Below are positions 43,856-51,838 of a DNA stretch of 64,000 bases, in pieces. Below the pieces are notes generated by a model. The model did no database searches. It was not told the DNA's origin and saw nothing but the letters and a program-made list of their open reading frames with translations. The position numbers and the translations under genes are program-made. This DNA comes from Deltaproteobacteria bacterium (GTDB taxonomy: Bacteria; Myxococcota; Kuafuiibacteriia; Kuafuiibacteriales; Kuafuiibacteriaceae), in NCBI GenBank assembly GCA_016703535.1, contig JADJBV010000002.1:2666001-2730000 (forward strand), given 5' to 3'. The stretch's first letter is position 1. Every line of letters begins with the position of its first letter.

Positions 43856-44772
43856 GCCCGGCGGTCTGGTTTTTGGCCTTGGGCCTGTTGCCCGAGGACG
43901 TCCGCTTCGACCCGGTGTCACCGCGGCAAGGTGACCTGGTGTTGTTGTACGTGCGGTCGTCGGCCAAAGAAGGCACGGCCGAGTTGTTCGGACATCAGGT
44001 GCCGCTGTTCCCTCTTGGTCCTGGCCTCTTGCGCGGCGCCGCGCCGATCCCGATGGAGGCCGATCTCGGGCCCCAACCGGTCTTGCTCAACCTCGGCGAG
44101 GAGCAGATGACCGCCACCGTCGACGTCTCGGGCCGCACCTTCGATCAGTCGGAGCTCACCGTCTCCAAGGAGTTCACCAAAAAACCCGACCGGGCGCTGA
44201 AGGCCCGGCTCAAACGGGAAGCCGCCGAGATCAAGGCGGTCTGGGACGCCGCGCCCAGCCGGAGCTTGGCGGTGGGCCCAGTGGTGCGCCCCGTCCCAGG
44301 GGTGACGACCGGCAACTTCGGCACCGCCCGGGTCTTCAACGGCAAAACCAAGAGCACGCACCTGGGCCTCGACCTCGACGGCGAGGAGGGGGATCCAGTG
44401 CGTTCGGTCGCCGAAGGGAAGGTGGTCCTCTCTTCGCTCCGCTTCGCCAGCGGCGGGACCTTGGTCATCGACCACGGAGGTGGCCTCTACAGCATGTACT
44501 TCCACCTCTCACGCCGGGACAAAAAGCGCGGCGAACGGGTCACCGCCGGCGAGTTGATCGGCGCGGTGGGCAAGACCGGCCGGGTCACCGGACCCCACCT
44601 CCACCTGGCGATCGTCAGCCGAGTGGTGATCATGGACGCCAAAAAGACGGGGCAAGCCCGGTCCATGTACGTCGATCCCCAGGCCTTTCTGGGCCTCACC
44701 CTGGGGGGCCCAGAGCCCACTTCGGCCCCGGAGGAGGAGGCCTCCTTCGGGGGGAGCGCAGCGAATCGTTGA
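43852..44772 (+). CDS. M23 (LytM) peptidoglycan endopeptidase
   Basis: 306 residues from GTG 43852, overlapping metF's stop. The N-terminal ~150 residues are beta-rich; the C-terminal LytM domain has H-L-G-L-D-L-D (aa ~170-176) and H-L-H-L-A (aa 250-254), the two halves of the zinc site, plus GTLVIDHGGGLYSMYFHLSR. The enzyme cleaves peptide cross-bridges in the periplasm. An N-terminal signal is not obvious beyond a short hydrophobic stretch (VWFLALGLLP), so the export route is uncertain. The tail (aa ~285-306) is low complexity. Confidence 0.88.
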   Translation: MSPAVWFLALGLLPEDVRFDPVSPRQGDLVLLYVRSSAKEGTAELFGHQVPLFPLGPGLLRGAAPIPMEADLGPQPVLLNLGEEQMTATVDVSGRTFDQSELTVSKEFTKKPDRALKARLKREAAEIKAVWDAAPSRSLAVGPVVRPVPGVTTGNFGTARVFNGKTKSTHLGLDLDGEEGDPVRSVAEGKVVLSSLRFASGGTLVIDHGGGLYSMYFHLSRRDKKRGERVTAGELIGAVGKTGRVTGPHLHLAIVSRVVIMDAKKTGQARSMYVDPQAFLGLTLGGPEPTSAPEEEASFGGSAANR

Positions 44773-44808
44773 AGTGTCCTCACGCTTCGGCTAGCGTCCC
44801 AGCCACCG

Positions 44809-45012
44809 ATGGAAGAGCTCCAGCAGGTTATGGACGAACTTTTGGCGTCCAATCCCGAATGGTCGTTTTGGGAGTTGTGCAGTGAGCTCGTGAAGAAGGG
44901 CGACCTCAACTTCGAGGCGACCCAAGATCCCAACGTGCACACCTTCCTGTACCAAATGTTCCAGCGCTCCAAGGTGCGAGGGCAGGCCGGGCGCATGAAC
45001 AAGGACATGTGA
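44809..45012 (+). CDS. Small acidic protein of unknown function
   Basis: 67 residues starting with an amphipathic helix (MEELQQVMDELLASNPEWSF) and ending in a basic one (FQRSKVRGQAGRMNKD). No signal, no known motif. It has a weak ribosome site, but it lies in the same direction between the LytM and M15 genes with 36- and 4-bp gaps, so I keep it as a real gene that may be a cytoplasmic accessory of that group. Confidence 0.5.
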   Translation: MEELQQVMDELLASNPEWSFWELCSELVKKGDLNFEATQDPNVHTFLYQMFQRSKVRGQAGRMNKDM

Positions 45013-45016
45013 GCCT

Positions 45017-45472
45017 GTGGTCGAGCGGAATCGACGGCTCTCCAAACACCACATCCTCGGCGACTTTTTGGTCGACGACACCTTCCCCGATCTCGCCAAA
45101 CGACTCGTCCCCGACGAGGTGCAGCTCGCCAACCTGGAGCGCCTCGCCTTGGTCATCGAGCGGATCGCCGAACAGTTCCCCGCCCAGTGGAAGGTCCTCT
45201 CCGGCTACCGCGATCCGGTGCTCAACGAGGCCTGTCGGCAAGCGGGCCTGCCCGCCTCCTTGGACTCGCTGCACCTCGATGGCTGCGCCGCCGACATCGA
45301 ACCCCACGGCGGTGAGTTCGATCTCGAGACGGTCTACGAGTGGGTGCGGGACACCTCCCGGATCGACCTCGAAGTCCACGAAGCCGTCTTTTATCCCCTC
45401 AAAGGCTTCATCCACATCGGCGTCGAGAACAAGAAGCGGCCCACGGCCAAGCGGATCTTGATGCGTACCTGA
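45017..45472 (+). CDS. M15-type peptidase (D-Ala-D-Ala carboxypeptidase-like)
   Basis: 151 residues, GTG start at 45017. The zinc site of the M15_3/YcbK-like family is visible: SGYRDPVLNE, then S-L-H-L-D-G-C-A-A-D (aa ~84-93) and FIHIGV near the C-terminus, giving the H/D/H triad. The enzyme family cleaves D-amino-acid cross-links of peptidoglycan. No signal peptide is visible, which is unusual for this family; either it acts after lysis, or an exported start is missed. The stop overlaps the next ATG (ATGA-type overlap, TGATG). Confidence 0.82.
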   Translation: MVERNRRLSKHHILGDFLVDDTFPDLAKRLVPDEVQLANLERLALVIERIAEQFPAQWKVLSGYRDPVLNEACRQAGLPASLDSLHLDGCAADIEPHGGEFDLETVYEWVRDTSRIDLEVHEAVFYPLKGFIHIGVENKKRPTAKRILMRT

Positions 45473-46233
45473 TGCGCTCGGACGATGAGCTCCTGGGCGG
45501 CAGCGATCGCGCCGCGAGCCCTTTGGATCTCACCGGCCGGTGGCAGGAGAAGTTGGCCCGGCTCAGCAAGGGCCCCCTCGACGCCACCCACGTCGCGCTG
45601 CCGGCCTTCACCTTGTTGCGGGGCGGCGATCTCTTCGAGGGCAAAAAACACCCGGGCCCCACGGCGCCGGAGCTGCTGTCGGCCTACCAGCGGGAGCAGC
45701 TGCGGATGGAGCGCAACCGGGTGGCGGGCCCCGAACACGACGCCGCGATCCCCGGGCTGCTGCGGGTGTTGGCCCAGCGGCCGGCGATCTGTCGGCGCAT
45801 GTTGTTGGCCAAGCCGATCACCGTGGCCTTGATCCCGAAGGGCGATGACTTTCGACGCTACGGCTTCCCGCCCCACACCAACCCCAACGCGGCCGGGATC
45901 TTCTGGAACGACCCCAAAGGTGAACGGGCGCTGATCGGCCTGCGTGAAGAAGAGATCTTGGCCCGGCCCTGGTTGATGGCCCACGAGATGACCCACGCGG
46001 TCCACTTGCTCGGCTTCACCCAGGCCGAGCGGGACCTGCTCGACCAGTTTTTGCTCCCGGTCTACCGGAGCCGGCGCGGAAACGAAGAAGCCCTGGCGGT
46101 GTACGCCGAGCGGCTCTTTGGGGCCCAATACAGCGAGGCCGAGCTGAGATCCGGCAGCATTTACGCGAAGATCCGCCGGGAGTGGCACCCGGACCACGTC
46201 TTCGCCCGCTTTGTCCGTGAGCTGCTGGGCTAA
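45472..46233 (+). CDS. Putative HExxH zinc metallopeptidase
   Basis: 253 residues, ATG at 45472 overlapping the previous stop. A zinc-binding H-E-M-T-H (aa 171-175) in WLMAHEMTHAVHLLGFTQ is the only catalytic motif, with a possible third ligand further on (EEALAVYAERLFG). No close family comes to mind and there is no signal peptide. Its place directly after two peptidoglycan-hydrolase-like genes suggests a wall- or protein-hydrolysing role. It is the last gene before a lipoprotein with its own promoter. Confidence 0.7.
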   Translation: MRSDDELLGGSDRAASPLDLTGRWQEKLARLSKGPLDATHVALPAFTLLRGGDLFEGKKHPGPTAPELLSAYQREQLRMERNRVAGPEHDAAIPGLLRVLAQRPAICRRMLLAKPITVALIPKGDDFRRYGFPPHTNPNAAGIFWNDPKGERALIGLREEEILARPWLMAHEMTHAVHLLGFTQAERDLLDQFLLPVYRSRRGNEEALAVYAERLFGAQYSEAELRSGSIYAKIRREWHPDHVFARFVRELLG

Positions 46234-46314
46234 CCCCTTTTCGGGAATAAAAAACACCCGGGTACGACATTCGGCGCGCGACCCCTACAACCCGGATGAC
46301 GATAATCACGGTCA

Positions 46315-48888
46315 ATGTTTGCCCTGCGAAGTGGACTGACCGCCCTCTCCCTCGGTGTGCTGCTCGGCGCCCTCGGGTGTGAGGACGACGGCGGCGGGAT
46401 CAATCGCCTGGGCGGTCGGCTCGACACCGAACTGTTGATCGACTTCGGCGACGTGCAGGTCGGCATCTTGGCCGAGCAGGCCTTGGTGGTGACCAACGGT
46501 GGGGAAGGCAACCTCAACGTCTCCACCGCTCGCCCGGCCCTGACGTTTTCGGCGGCAGAGTACGAGTTCAAGGTCGACGGCAGCGGCTTCGCGCTCCCGC
46601 CCAACGGCACCCAAGACGTGAAGGTCTCGTTTCAGCCTCTGACCGAGATGGCCGAACCCGTCGAGTCGACCTTCACCTTCGAGAGCGACGCGGCGGCGGT
46701 GACGGTGCGGGTCAAAGGGCGCGGCATCCGCTCCGGCCTGATCATCGAGCCCAACCCGGTCGACTTCGGCAACGTGTTGCCCGGCTCCAGCAAGAACCTG
46801 GAGATCAAGATCACCAACGCCATGTCCTTTGCGGTGGACGTCTACAGCCAAGCGGGCCGCTCCGGCACCCCTGAGTTGATGATCACCGCGGGCACGGGCC
46901 GCTTCGAGATCACCACGCCCGTCGAGTCGGACGGCTCCATTCTCCCGGGCGCCGGCAAGCTGGATCCCGGCGCCAGCACCACCGTCACCGCGATCTACAC
47001 CCCCGACACCAACAGCGACGGCCGCACCGATCGGGCCCGTTGGATCGTCTCCAGCTGCCCGAGTTCGGTGTGTGAGGTCGACGTGACCTTGCAGGGCCGC
47101 GGCTCCAACGAAGGCCTGGAGTGTGCGCCTTCGGCCGTCAACTTCGGCGCCATCAACCCGGGCACGGTCGCCACCCGGATGGTCACCTGCACCAACGTCG
47201 CCAACGACGCCTTGCGGGTGGTCGGCCTGGAGCTCGAGTCGGGGGCCGCGCCGGCCTATCGCTTGCCTCCGGCCACCGGCCTCCCCGTCACCTTGGAGCC
47301 GACCCAGTCGATCAACTTCGTGGTGCAATATGTCCCCGACGTCTCGACCTTGGGCGCGGGTGCCCAGGTGGCGACGGTGGCGGTCCGAGGTGAGACCACC
47401 ATGGCCCGGGCGCTTCAGCCTTCGCGTGTTTCCTTGACCGCCGAGACGGGCGGCCCGGCGATCCAGGTGTTGCCGGTCCAGCTCAACTTTGGCCGGGTCG
47501 CCATCGGCACCGGTTCGACCAAACGTTTGTTGGTCGAAAACAGCGGCTACACCGAACTGCAGGTCACCATGGTCGAGGCCGACTCGGCGGCGACCGGCGC
47601 CTTTTCGGCGAGCACCCCTTCCTTCAACTTGGCCGCCGGCACCTCGACGATCGTCAACGTGACCTTCCGTCCGATCCAAGTCGGGGCCGTGACCTCGACC
47701 TTGATCTTCCACAGCAACGACTCGGCCAACCCGGATCTGCCGGTGCCCTTGTCGGGTGGCGGGATCGAGCTGCCGCCGTGCAACTACCGCGCGACGCCCA
47801 ACCCGGTGAGCTTCGGCGTGGTCACCGCCAACAGCGCCAGCACCCAGGCGGTCCGCATCGAGAACCTCGGGACTGACGACTGCTTGGTCAACGACGTAGA
47901 GCTCCTGACCGCACCCCAGGTGCCGGCCACCGTCTTCCGTTTGGTGAACGGCAACGAGACCGACATCTTGATCGCGCCCGGCGCTTTCAAGGACCTGCCG
48001 ATCGAATATCGGCCCCCGACCGGCGGCACCGACAACGCCTACCTGACCTTCTACATCTCCAACCCGAGCGCCCCGAACCCCCAGATCCCGGTCCTGGGCA
48101 CCGGTGAGGCCACCACCGAGATCACCTGCCCGCCGGCGGTCACCACCCCGGCCGGCGCCCCGGTGACCTTGACGGTCAACGCCACCACCCGGGGCACGAC
48201 CATCACCGGCTACAACTGGACCATCTTGTCGGCCCCCACCGGCGGCATCGGCACCCCGAACCAGTGGACGCCCAACCCGCCCCGGGCCGCCACCGAGGTC
48301 TTTCTGCCGTACATCGTTGGCACTTACGCGGTGCAGGTGACCGTCACCGACAACACCGGCGCCACCGACACCTGCGCCATCCCAGTCATCGCCGAAGGCC
48401 ACGGCCTGCGGGCCACCATGTCGTGGGACGGCACCGGCGACGTCGACCTGCACGTCACCAACAGCACCAGCCAACCCTGGTTCAGCAGCCCGAGCGACTG
48501 CTACTACTCGAATCAGTCGCCGATCTGGGACCCGGTCTACGCAGCCTCCACCGGTCCCAACCCTGATCTCGACTTCGACAACACCTCGTCCTTTGGCCCG
48601 GAGAACACCAGCATCGACCAGCCGACCATCGGCACGACCTACACCATCGGGGCGCACAACTTCGCCCGTTCGGCGGGGCGGATCGTCACCTTGGAGATCT
48701 TCTGCGGCGGGACCGTGGTGCCAACCGCGACCTTCATCTCCCGAGCGCTGATCGGCGCCGACGCCGGGAACTGCACCCCCAACGACTTCTGGACGGTGGC
48801 CACGGTGGTTTTCACCTCTGCGACCACCTGTACGGTCACGCCGGTCAACACCTACTCGACCAGCGCCGATCGTTGCCTCGCGTATTGA
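46315..48888 (+). CDS. Large lipoprotein with HYDIN/ASPM-like beta domains
   Basis: 857 residues. Lipoprotein signal LTALSLGVLLGALGCEDDGG, lipobox A-L-G-C. The mature protein is a chain of at least five beta-sandwich domains of the choice-of-anchor/HYDIN (ASPM-SPD2-hydin) type, each with the recurrent VDFGNV-LPGSSKNLEIKIT or LNFGRVAIGTGSTKRLLVEN motif and spaced ~90-100 residues apart, ending in a distinct C-terminal domain with LFDN-type strands (WFSSPSDCYYSNQSPIWD). These are adhesive or structural surface modules. It converges with the lamin-tail gene (16-bp gap). Confidence 0.85.
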   Translation: MFALRSGLTALSLGVLLGALGCEDDGGGINRLGGRLDTELLIDFGDVQVGILAEQALVVTNGGEGNLNVSTARPALTFSAAEYEFKVDGSGFALPPNGTQDVKVSFQPLTEMAEPVESTFTFESDAAAVTVRVKGRGIRSGLIIEPNPVDFGNVLPGSSKNLEIKITNAMSFAVDVYSQAGRSGTPELMITAGTGRFEITTPVESDGSILPGAGKLDPGASTTVTAIYTPDTNSDGRTDRARWIVSSCPSSVCEVDVTLQGRGSNEGLECAPSAVNFGAINPGTVATRMVTCTNVANDALRVVGLELESGAAPAYRLPPATGLPVTLEPTQSINFVVQYVPDVSTLGAGAQVATVAVRGETTMARALQPSRVSLTAETGGPAIQVLPVQLNFGRVAIGTGSTKRLLVENSGYTELQVTMVEADSAATGAFSASTPSFNLAAGTSTIVNVTFRPIQVGAVTSTLIFHSNDSANPDLPVPLSGGGIELPPCNYRATPNPVSFGVVTANSASTQAVRIENLGTDDCLVNDVELLTAPQVPATVFRLVNGNETDILIAPGAFKDLPIEYRPPTGGTDNAYLTFYISNPSAPNPQIPVLGTGEATTEITCPPAVTTPAGAPVTLTVNATTRGTTITGYNWTILSAPTGGIGTPNQWTPNPPRAATEVFLPYIVGTYAVQVTVTDNTGATDTCAIPVIAEGHGLRATMSWDGTGDVDLHVTNSTSQPWFSSPSDCYYSNQSPIWDPVYAASTGPNPDLDFDNTSSFGPENTSIDQPTIGTTYTIGAHNFARSAGRIVTLEIFCGGTVVPTATFISRALIGADAGNCTPNDFWTVATVVFTSATTCTVTPVNTYSTSADRCLAY

Positions 48889-48904
48889 GCGCGGTCGCTG
48901 CAAC

Positions 48905-49792
48905 TCAGTTGCAGGTGTTGGGTTGGCCTGGCGTACCCCAGTTGTTCTGCCAGTAAGCGAGGCCAGCGTTGTCAGCAGCGTGGCACCAAGCCGTGGGCAG
49001 GTCGTTGTTGCTCGCGTTCGGGTTCGGTACCTGGATCGGATCGAGTTGCCAGGCCCGGCCCCGCAGCGGGTTGTCGAAGGTGGCGGCGGGGGAAATGACC
49101 TCGTCGACGACGGCCGAAGGATCGGGCGGTTCGACGCCGTCCCAGCCCGGGGTCATCAAGCGGATCCGGTTTTGGTCTGAACCCCCGTTGCTGAACTCGA
49201 AGCCCCCGTACACGTAGCCCCGGGTCGCACCGCCAAAATAGCCGCCGGCGCTCCTGGCCAGGAGCACCCGAGCCCCGGGGGCGACCGGGACGCTGCTGTT
49301 GATCCGGTGGTTGCCGACCGAATCGACGGGCGCGGTGCCACCGGCCCAGAGGCGGTGGGTCAAGCGGCAGCCCTCGAGATCCAACATCCGGCCGCTGACG
49401 TTGAGCAGCTCGAGGTATTCGGCGTCGGTGTCGGCGGTGCCTTGAGGGTTGCCTTGGATCTCCACGAACACCAGATCCCCCGGCCCCGGCTCGAGCCCGG
49501 TGCCGCCGTCGAGCCCCACCACCCCTTGATCCGCGAGGCCGCCATCGGCCGGCACCCCCGCATCGGTGGCGCCGTCGGTCGGGTTGATCACGGTGCTGTC
49601 GAAGGGGGTCCCGAGATCGGCGGGCGGCGTACCGAGATCGATCGGTTCCTCCGCGTCCGCCTCAAAACCCAGGTCGAAATCGACCCCTGAATCTCGAAAG
49701 GTCCGCTCGCCCTCCCGACACGCCAGCGGGGTCAAGCAGAGCAAAAAGGCGGGGAGCAGGATCGCCGAACGCACGGGAAGGGCCGATACCAC
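48905..49792 (-). CDS. Lipoprotein with lamin-tail domain
   Basis: 295 residues, most likely from a GTG at 49792 (a second GTG six codons in is possible). Lipobox L-A-C in LLCLTPLACREG. An Asp/Gly-rich linker precedes a lamin-tail (LTD) domain, recognised by LVFVEIQGNPQGTADTDAEY, YLELLNVSGRMLDLEGC and the ARVLLARSAGGYF strand. LTD domains occur in many surface proteins of Myxococcota and are thought to help in adhesion or surface display. No catalytic residue is visible. Confidence 0.85.
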   Translation of the reverse strand: MVSALPVRSAILLPAFLLCLTPLACREGERTFRDSGVDFDLGFEADAEEPIDLGTPPADLGTPFDSTVINPTDGATDAGVPADGGLADQGVVGLDGGTGLEPGPGDLVFVEIQGNPQGTADTDAEYLELLNVSGRMLDLEGCRLTHRLWAGGTAPVDSVGNHRINSSVPVAPGARVLLARSAGGYFGGATRGYVYGGFEFSNGGSDQNRIRLMTPGWDGVEPPDPSAVVDEVISPAATFDNPLRGRAWQLDPIQVPNPNASNNDLPTAWCHAADNAGLAYWQNNWGTPGQPNTCN

Positions 49793-49830
49793 GGGCCGCG
49801 GTCGTTTTGCGACGGGCGGGCGCCGAGCGA

Positions 49831-50041
49831 GGGACGGAAGATCGCTTAGGAACCCAAAAAAGCAGGAGGGGGCCGATCCGTCGTCATCGGCCTTCTCTCA
49901 GCCCTTCCTTGATTCCTGCCTTCCTCAGCGGTCTTTGCGGACGGCGCGGTGGGCACCTCGCGGGACGTAAGATCGCTTAGGAACCCAAAAAAGCAGGAGG
50001 GGGCGGATCCGCGTCGGCGGCCTTCTCCCAGCCCTTCCTTG
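49831..50041. repeat. Two direct copies of a CTTAGGAA-type repeat
   Basis: Two ~80-bp copies, 49831-49911 and 49962-50041, 131 bp apart, share AGATCGCTTAGGAACCCAAA and the run to CAGCCCTTCCTTG. An inverted partner TTCCTCAGCGGTCT lies between them at 49921-49934. The same CTTAGGA/TCCTAAG motif recurs inside the element at 18191-18485, so it is a dispersed family. The 350-bp stretch 49793-50142 has no gene. Confidence 0.65.
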
Positions 50042-50054
50042 GCCCCCAAGGCTC

Positions 50055-50135
50055 TCGCAAGCCTCAGGCGCGCAGCCCGCCCCGCGGGCGTCGAGGGGTG
50101 GTCCGGCTTTGCCTGGCTTTGCCGGACCGGGCCCC
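50055..50135 (+). repeat. Double-hairpin repeat, copy B
   Basis: Plus-strand single copy: GCAAGCCT-AGGCGCGCAG, stem 1 GCCCGC-CCC-GCGGGC at 50075-50089, GAGGGGTGG, stem 2 GTCCGGC (50101-50107) and GCCGGAC (50121-50127). Stem 2 has a 10-bp internal duplication of the loop compared with copies A and C. Confidence 0.7.
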
Positions 50136-50142
50136 CATGTTC

Positions 50143-50793
50143 TCAGGGCGTGGCGGCGGCTTCGGTGGACCCGTCGGCCTTGGCCCAGGTGTCGACGGTG
50201 CCGTCGTGGTCCTTGTCGACGCCGACGCGGTCCAGCACCCGGCCGCTGTAATACTCCCAACGATCGGGCTGGCCGTCGTTGTTGCCGTCGACCTCTTTGC
50301 GCTCCAGGACGCCACCTTTGTAGTAGCGAGTGACGTCGGGCTTGCCGTCGTTGTTGCGATCGCGCTCGGACTTGGCCAACACGCCGGCCTCGAAGGTCCG
50401 CACCTCGTCGACCTTGCCGTCGTAGTCGGTGTCCCACTCTTCTTTGGTCACTTGGCCGTCGTCGCCGAAGTAACGCCACAGATCGATCTTGCCGTCCCAG
50501 GTCACGTCCAAGTCTTGTCGCACGAGCACCGACTTCTTGGTGCCCGGCTTCTCCGGATCGTCAACCGTGTTGTAGTACTTGAAGACCTCGGGCACGCCGT
50601 TGTTGTCGAGGTCCGAGGTCCGGACGTTGGCGGTGGCGCCGGTTTGTCCGCCAGGCTGAGGGGTGCCGCGGGCTTCGACGTTGGCTGCGGGCGCGGCGGC
50701 GTTTTCCACGCCTCCACTTCGCGTCTTGCTCCCTCCACAAGCGGTGAGCAGGGTGAAGAGGGCCAGGGTCGGAAGGGTCACGCGGTGCAGCAT
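50143..50793 (-). CDS. Lipoprotein with calcium-loop-like Asp repeats
   Basis: 216 residues; signal MLHRVTLPTLALFTLLTACG with lipobox L-T-A-C. After a low-complexity linker, aa ~60-205 hold six D-x-[DN]-x-[DN]-G motifs: DLDNNG, DVTWDG, DTDYDG, DRNNDG, DGNNDG and DKDHDG, each followed by Asp three residues on. Spacing is about 24-25 residues over the last five. They look like thrombospondin type-3 or EF-hand-like calcium loops, with alternating strands (LWRYFG, VTRYYK, RWEYYS) between. Likely a calcium-stabilised rod at the surface. Function otherwise unknown. Confidence 0.8.
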   Translation of the reverse strand: MLHRVTLPTLALFTLLTACGGSKTRSGGVENAAAPAANVEARGTPQPGGQTGATANVRTSDLDNNGVPEVFKYYNTVDDPEKPGTKKSVLVRQDLDVTWDGKIDLWRYFGDDGQVTKEEWDTDYDGKVDEVRTFEAGVLAKSERDRNNDGKPDVTRYYKGGVLERKEVDGNNDGQPDRWEYYSGRVLDRVGVDKDHDGTVDTWAKADGSTEAAATP

Positions 50794-50861
50794 GGAATCT
50801 GGGGAAGCATCCCCTCGCCCCAGAATCGGGTCAAGGTGGGCATGTTAGACTCCCACCCCGC

Positions 50862-51167
50862 GTGGGGCGCCGAAAAATCACCACCACCGTCTATCTGGAG
50901 CCCCACCAGACGGTGATGCTCAAGGCCTTGGCCGAACGCACCCAGGTCCCAGTCGCGGAGTACATTCGCCAGGGAATCGACCGGATCTTGGCCGAACATG
51001 CGGCGTTGTTGCCGGGGCAACTTGGGCTCTTCGATCCCCGTCAGCTCGGGCTGTTCCCTTTGGAGACGCTCAAGGCCGAGGCTTCACCGCTTTTGGCGGC
51101 GGCTCCGGCAGGATCGGCTCGGCCTCGTCCAGGTGGTAACGACGAGCCCGATCCGGCACCAACATGA
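50862..51167 (+). CDS. Ribbon-helix-helix DNA-binding protein
   Basis: 101 residues from a GTG at 50862. Residues ~1-45 form a CopG/Arc-type ribbon-helix-helix fold (KITTTVYLEPHQTVMLKALA then VPVAEYIRQGIDRILAEH), which would bind DNA as a dimer. The tail is Leu/Pro/Ala-rich. Its last 98 bp overlap the 3' end of the converging gene 51070-51795, in another frame. The N-terminal MGRRKITTTVY style resembles widely conserved regulators in deltaproteobacteria. Its own operator is not evident. Confidence 0.75.
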   Translation: MGRRKITTTVYLEPHQTVMLKALAERTQVPVAEYIRQGIDRILAEHAALLPGQLGLFDPRQLGLFPLETLKAEASPLLAAAPAGSARPRPGGNDEPDPAPT

Positions 51168-51795
51168 AGGCCAGCTGGGCCATCCGGGTGCTGCGCTTGA
51201 GGCCCAAATAGACCTGGGCCTTGCGGACATAAAAACGTCGCACCGCCAGCGGCAAGTTGTTGGGATCCAGATCGGCGGCGCCCAGGGCGGTCTTGAGCTG
51301 GGCCAGGAGTTTTTGTCCCCGGCCCATGAAGGCTTCGGAGAGGCCGCCGTCCTCGAGCCTTGGCCGTAAATCGTGGGCCGCCTGGAGCCGTCGATCCAGG
51401 TCGAGGAGCAGGTCCCGCGGGTAACCTTCGAAGAACTCGGGCGCCGGGCTGATCAAGCGGGCGAGGGCCGGGCCGTCGGCGGTCAGGTTGATCGCCCCGA
51501 TCTGCCGCAGCGAAAGGAGCCAACCTCGGATCCTCCCCATCAACTCGGTCAACTCGGCCATCTGCAGCGGCGTGTCGGCCTTCTTGAGCTTGGGGTCGTT
51601 GGCCATCACCCGGAGCTCCCGGAGCTGCTCCTCGAGGAGGTCCAGGTCGTCGGCCACCAAACCGAAGGGGACCAAGGCCTCCCGGTCCTGCTCCAAGAGG
51701 GGCATCAGCCGGGCCCCAGAGGCCACCACCAGGCTGGCCCGGAGCCCCGCCCCGATATTGACCAACATCGGATCCGTCGGCGCGTAGGCCACCAT
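51070..51795 (-). CDS. Helical protein of unknown function
   Basis: 241 residues from the ATG at 51795 (an ATG at 51769 is possible; neither has a strong ribosome site). The sequence is helical with charged coiled-coil-like segments (LEEQLRELRVMANDPKLKKA, RQIGAINLTADGPALARLIS) and no signal. Not recognised. Its promoter would have to lie in or downstream of the 73-bp repeat array, which is 44 bp upstream of the start, so the repeats may form its 5' leader. Confidence 0.6.
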   Translation of the reverse strand: MVAYAPTDPMLVNIGAGLRASLVVASGARLMPLLEQDREALVPFGLVADDLDLLEEQLRELRVMANDPKLKKADTPLQMAELTELMGRIRGWLLSLRQIGAINLTADGPALARLISPAPEFFEGYPRDLLLDLDRRLQAAHDLRPRLEDGGLSEAFMGRGQKLLAQLKTALGAADLDPNNLPLAVRRFYVRKAQVYLGLKRSTRMAQLAFMLVPDRARRYHLDEAEPILPEPPPKAVKPRP

Positions 51796-51838
51796 GGGTC
51801 GGGCGCAGGCTACTCCGAACCTGGGTCGGGCCCAACGT

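Noticed and set aside
46312..48903. 863-codon antisense frame across the HYDIN-like lipoprotein
   Set aside because: Almost entirely Gly/Arg/Asp/Val; mirror of beta-domain codons, while the plus strand has a clear lipoprotein signal.
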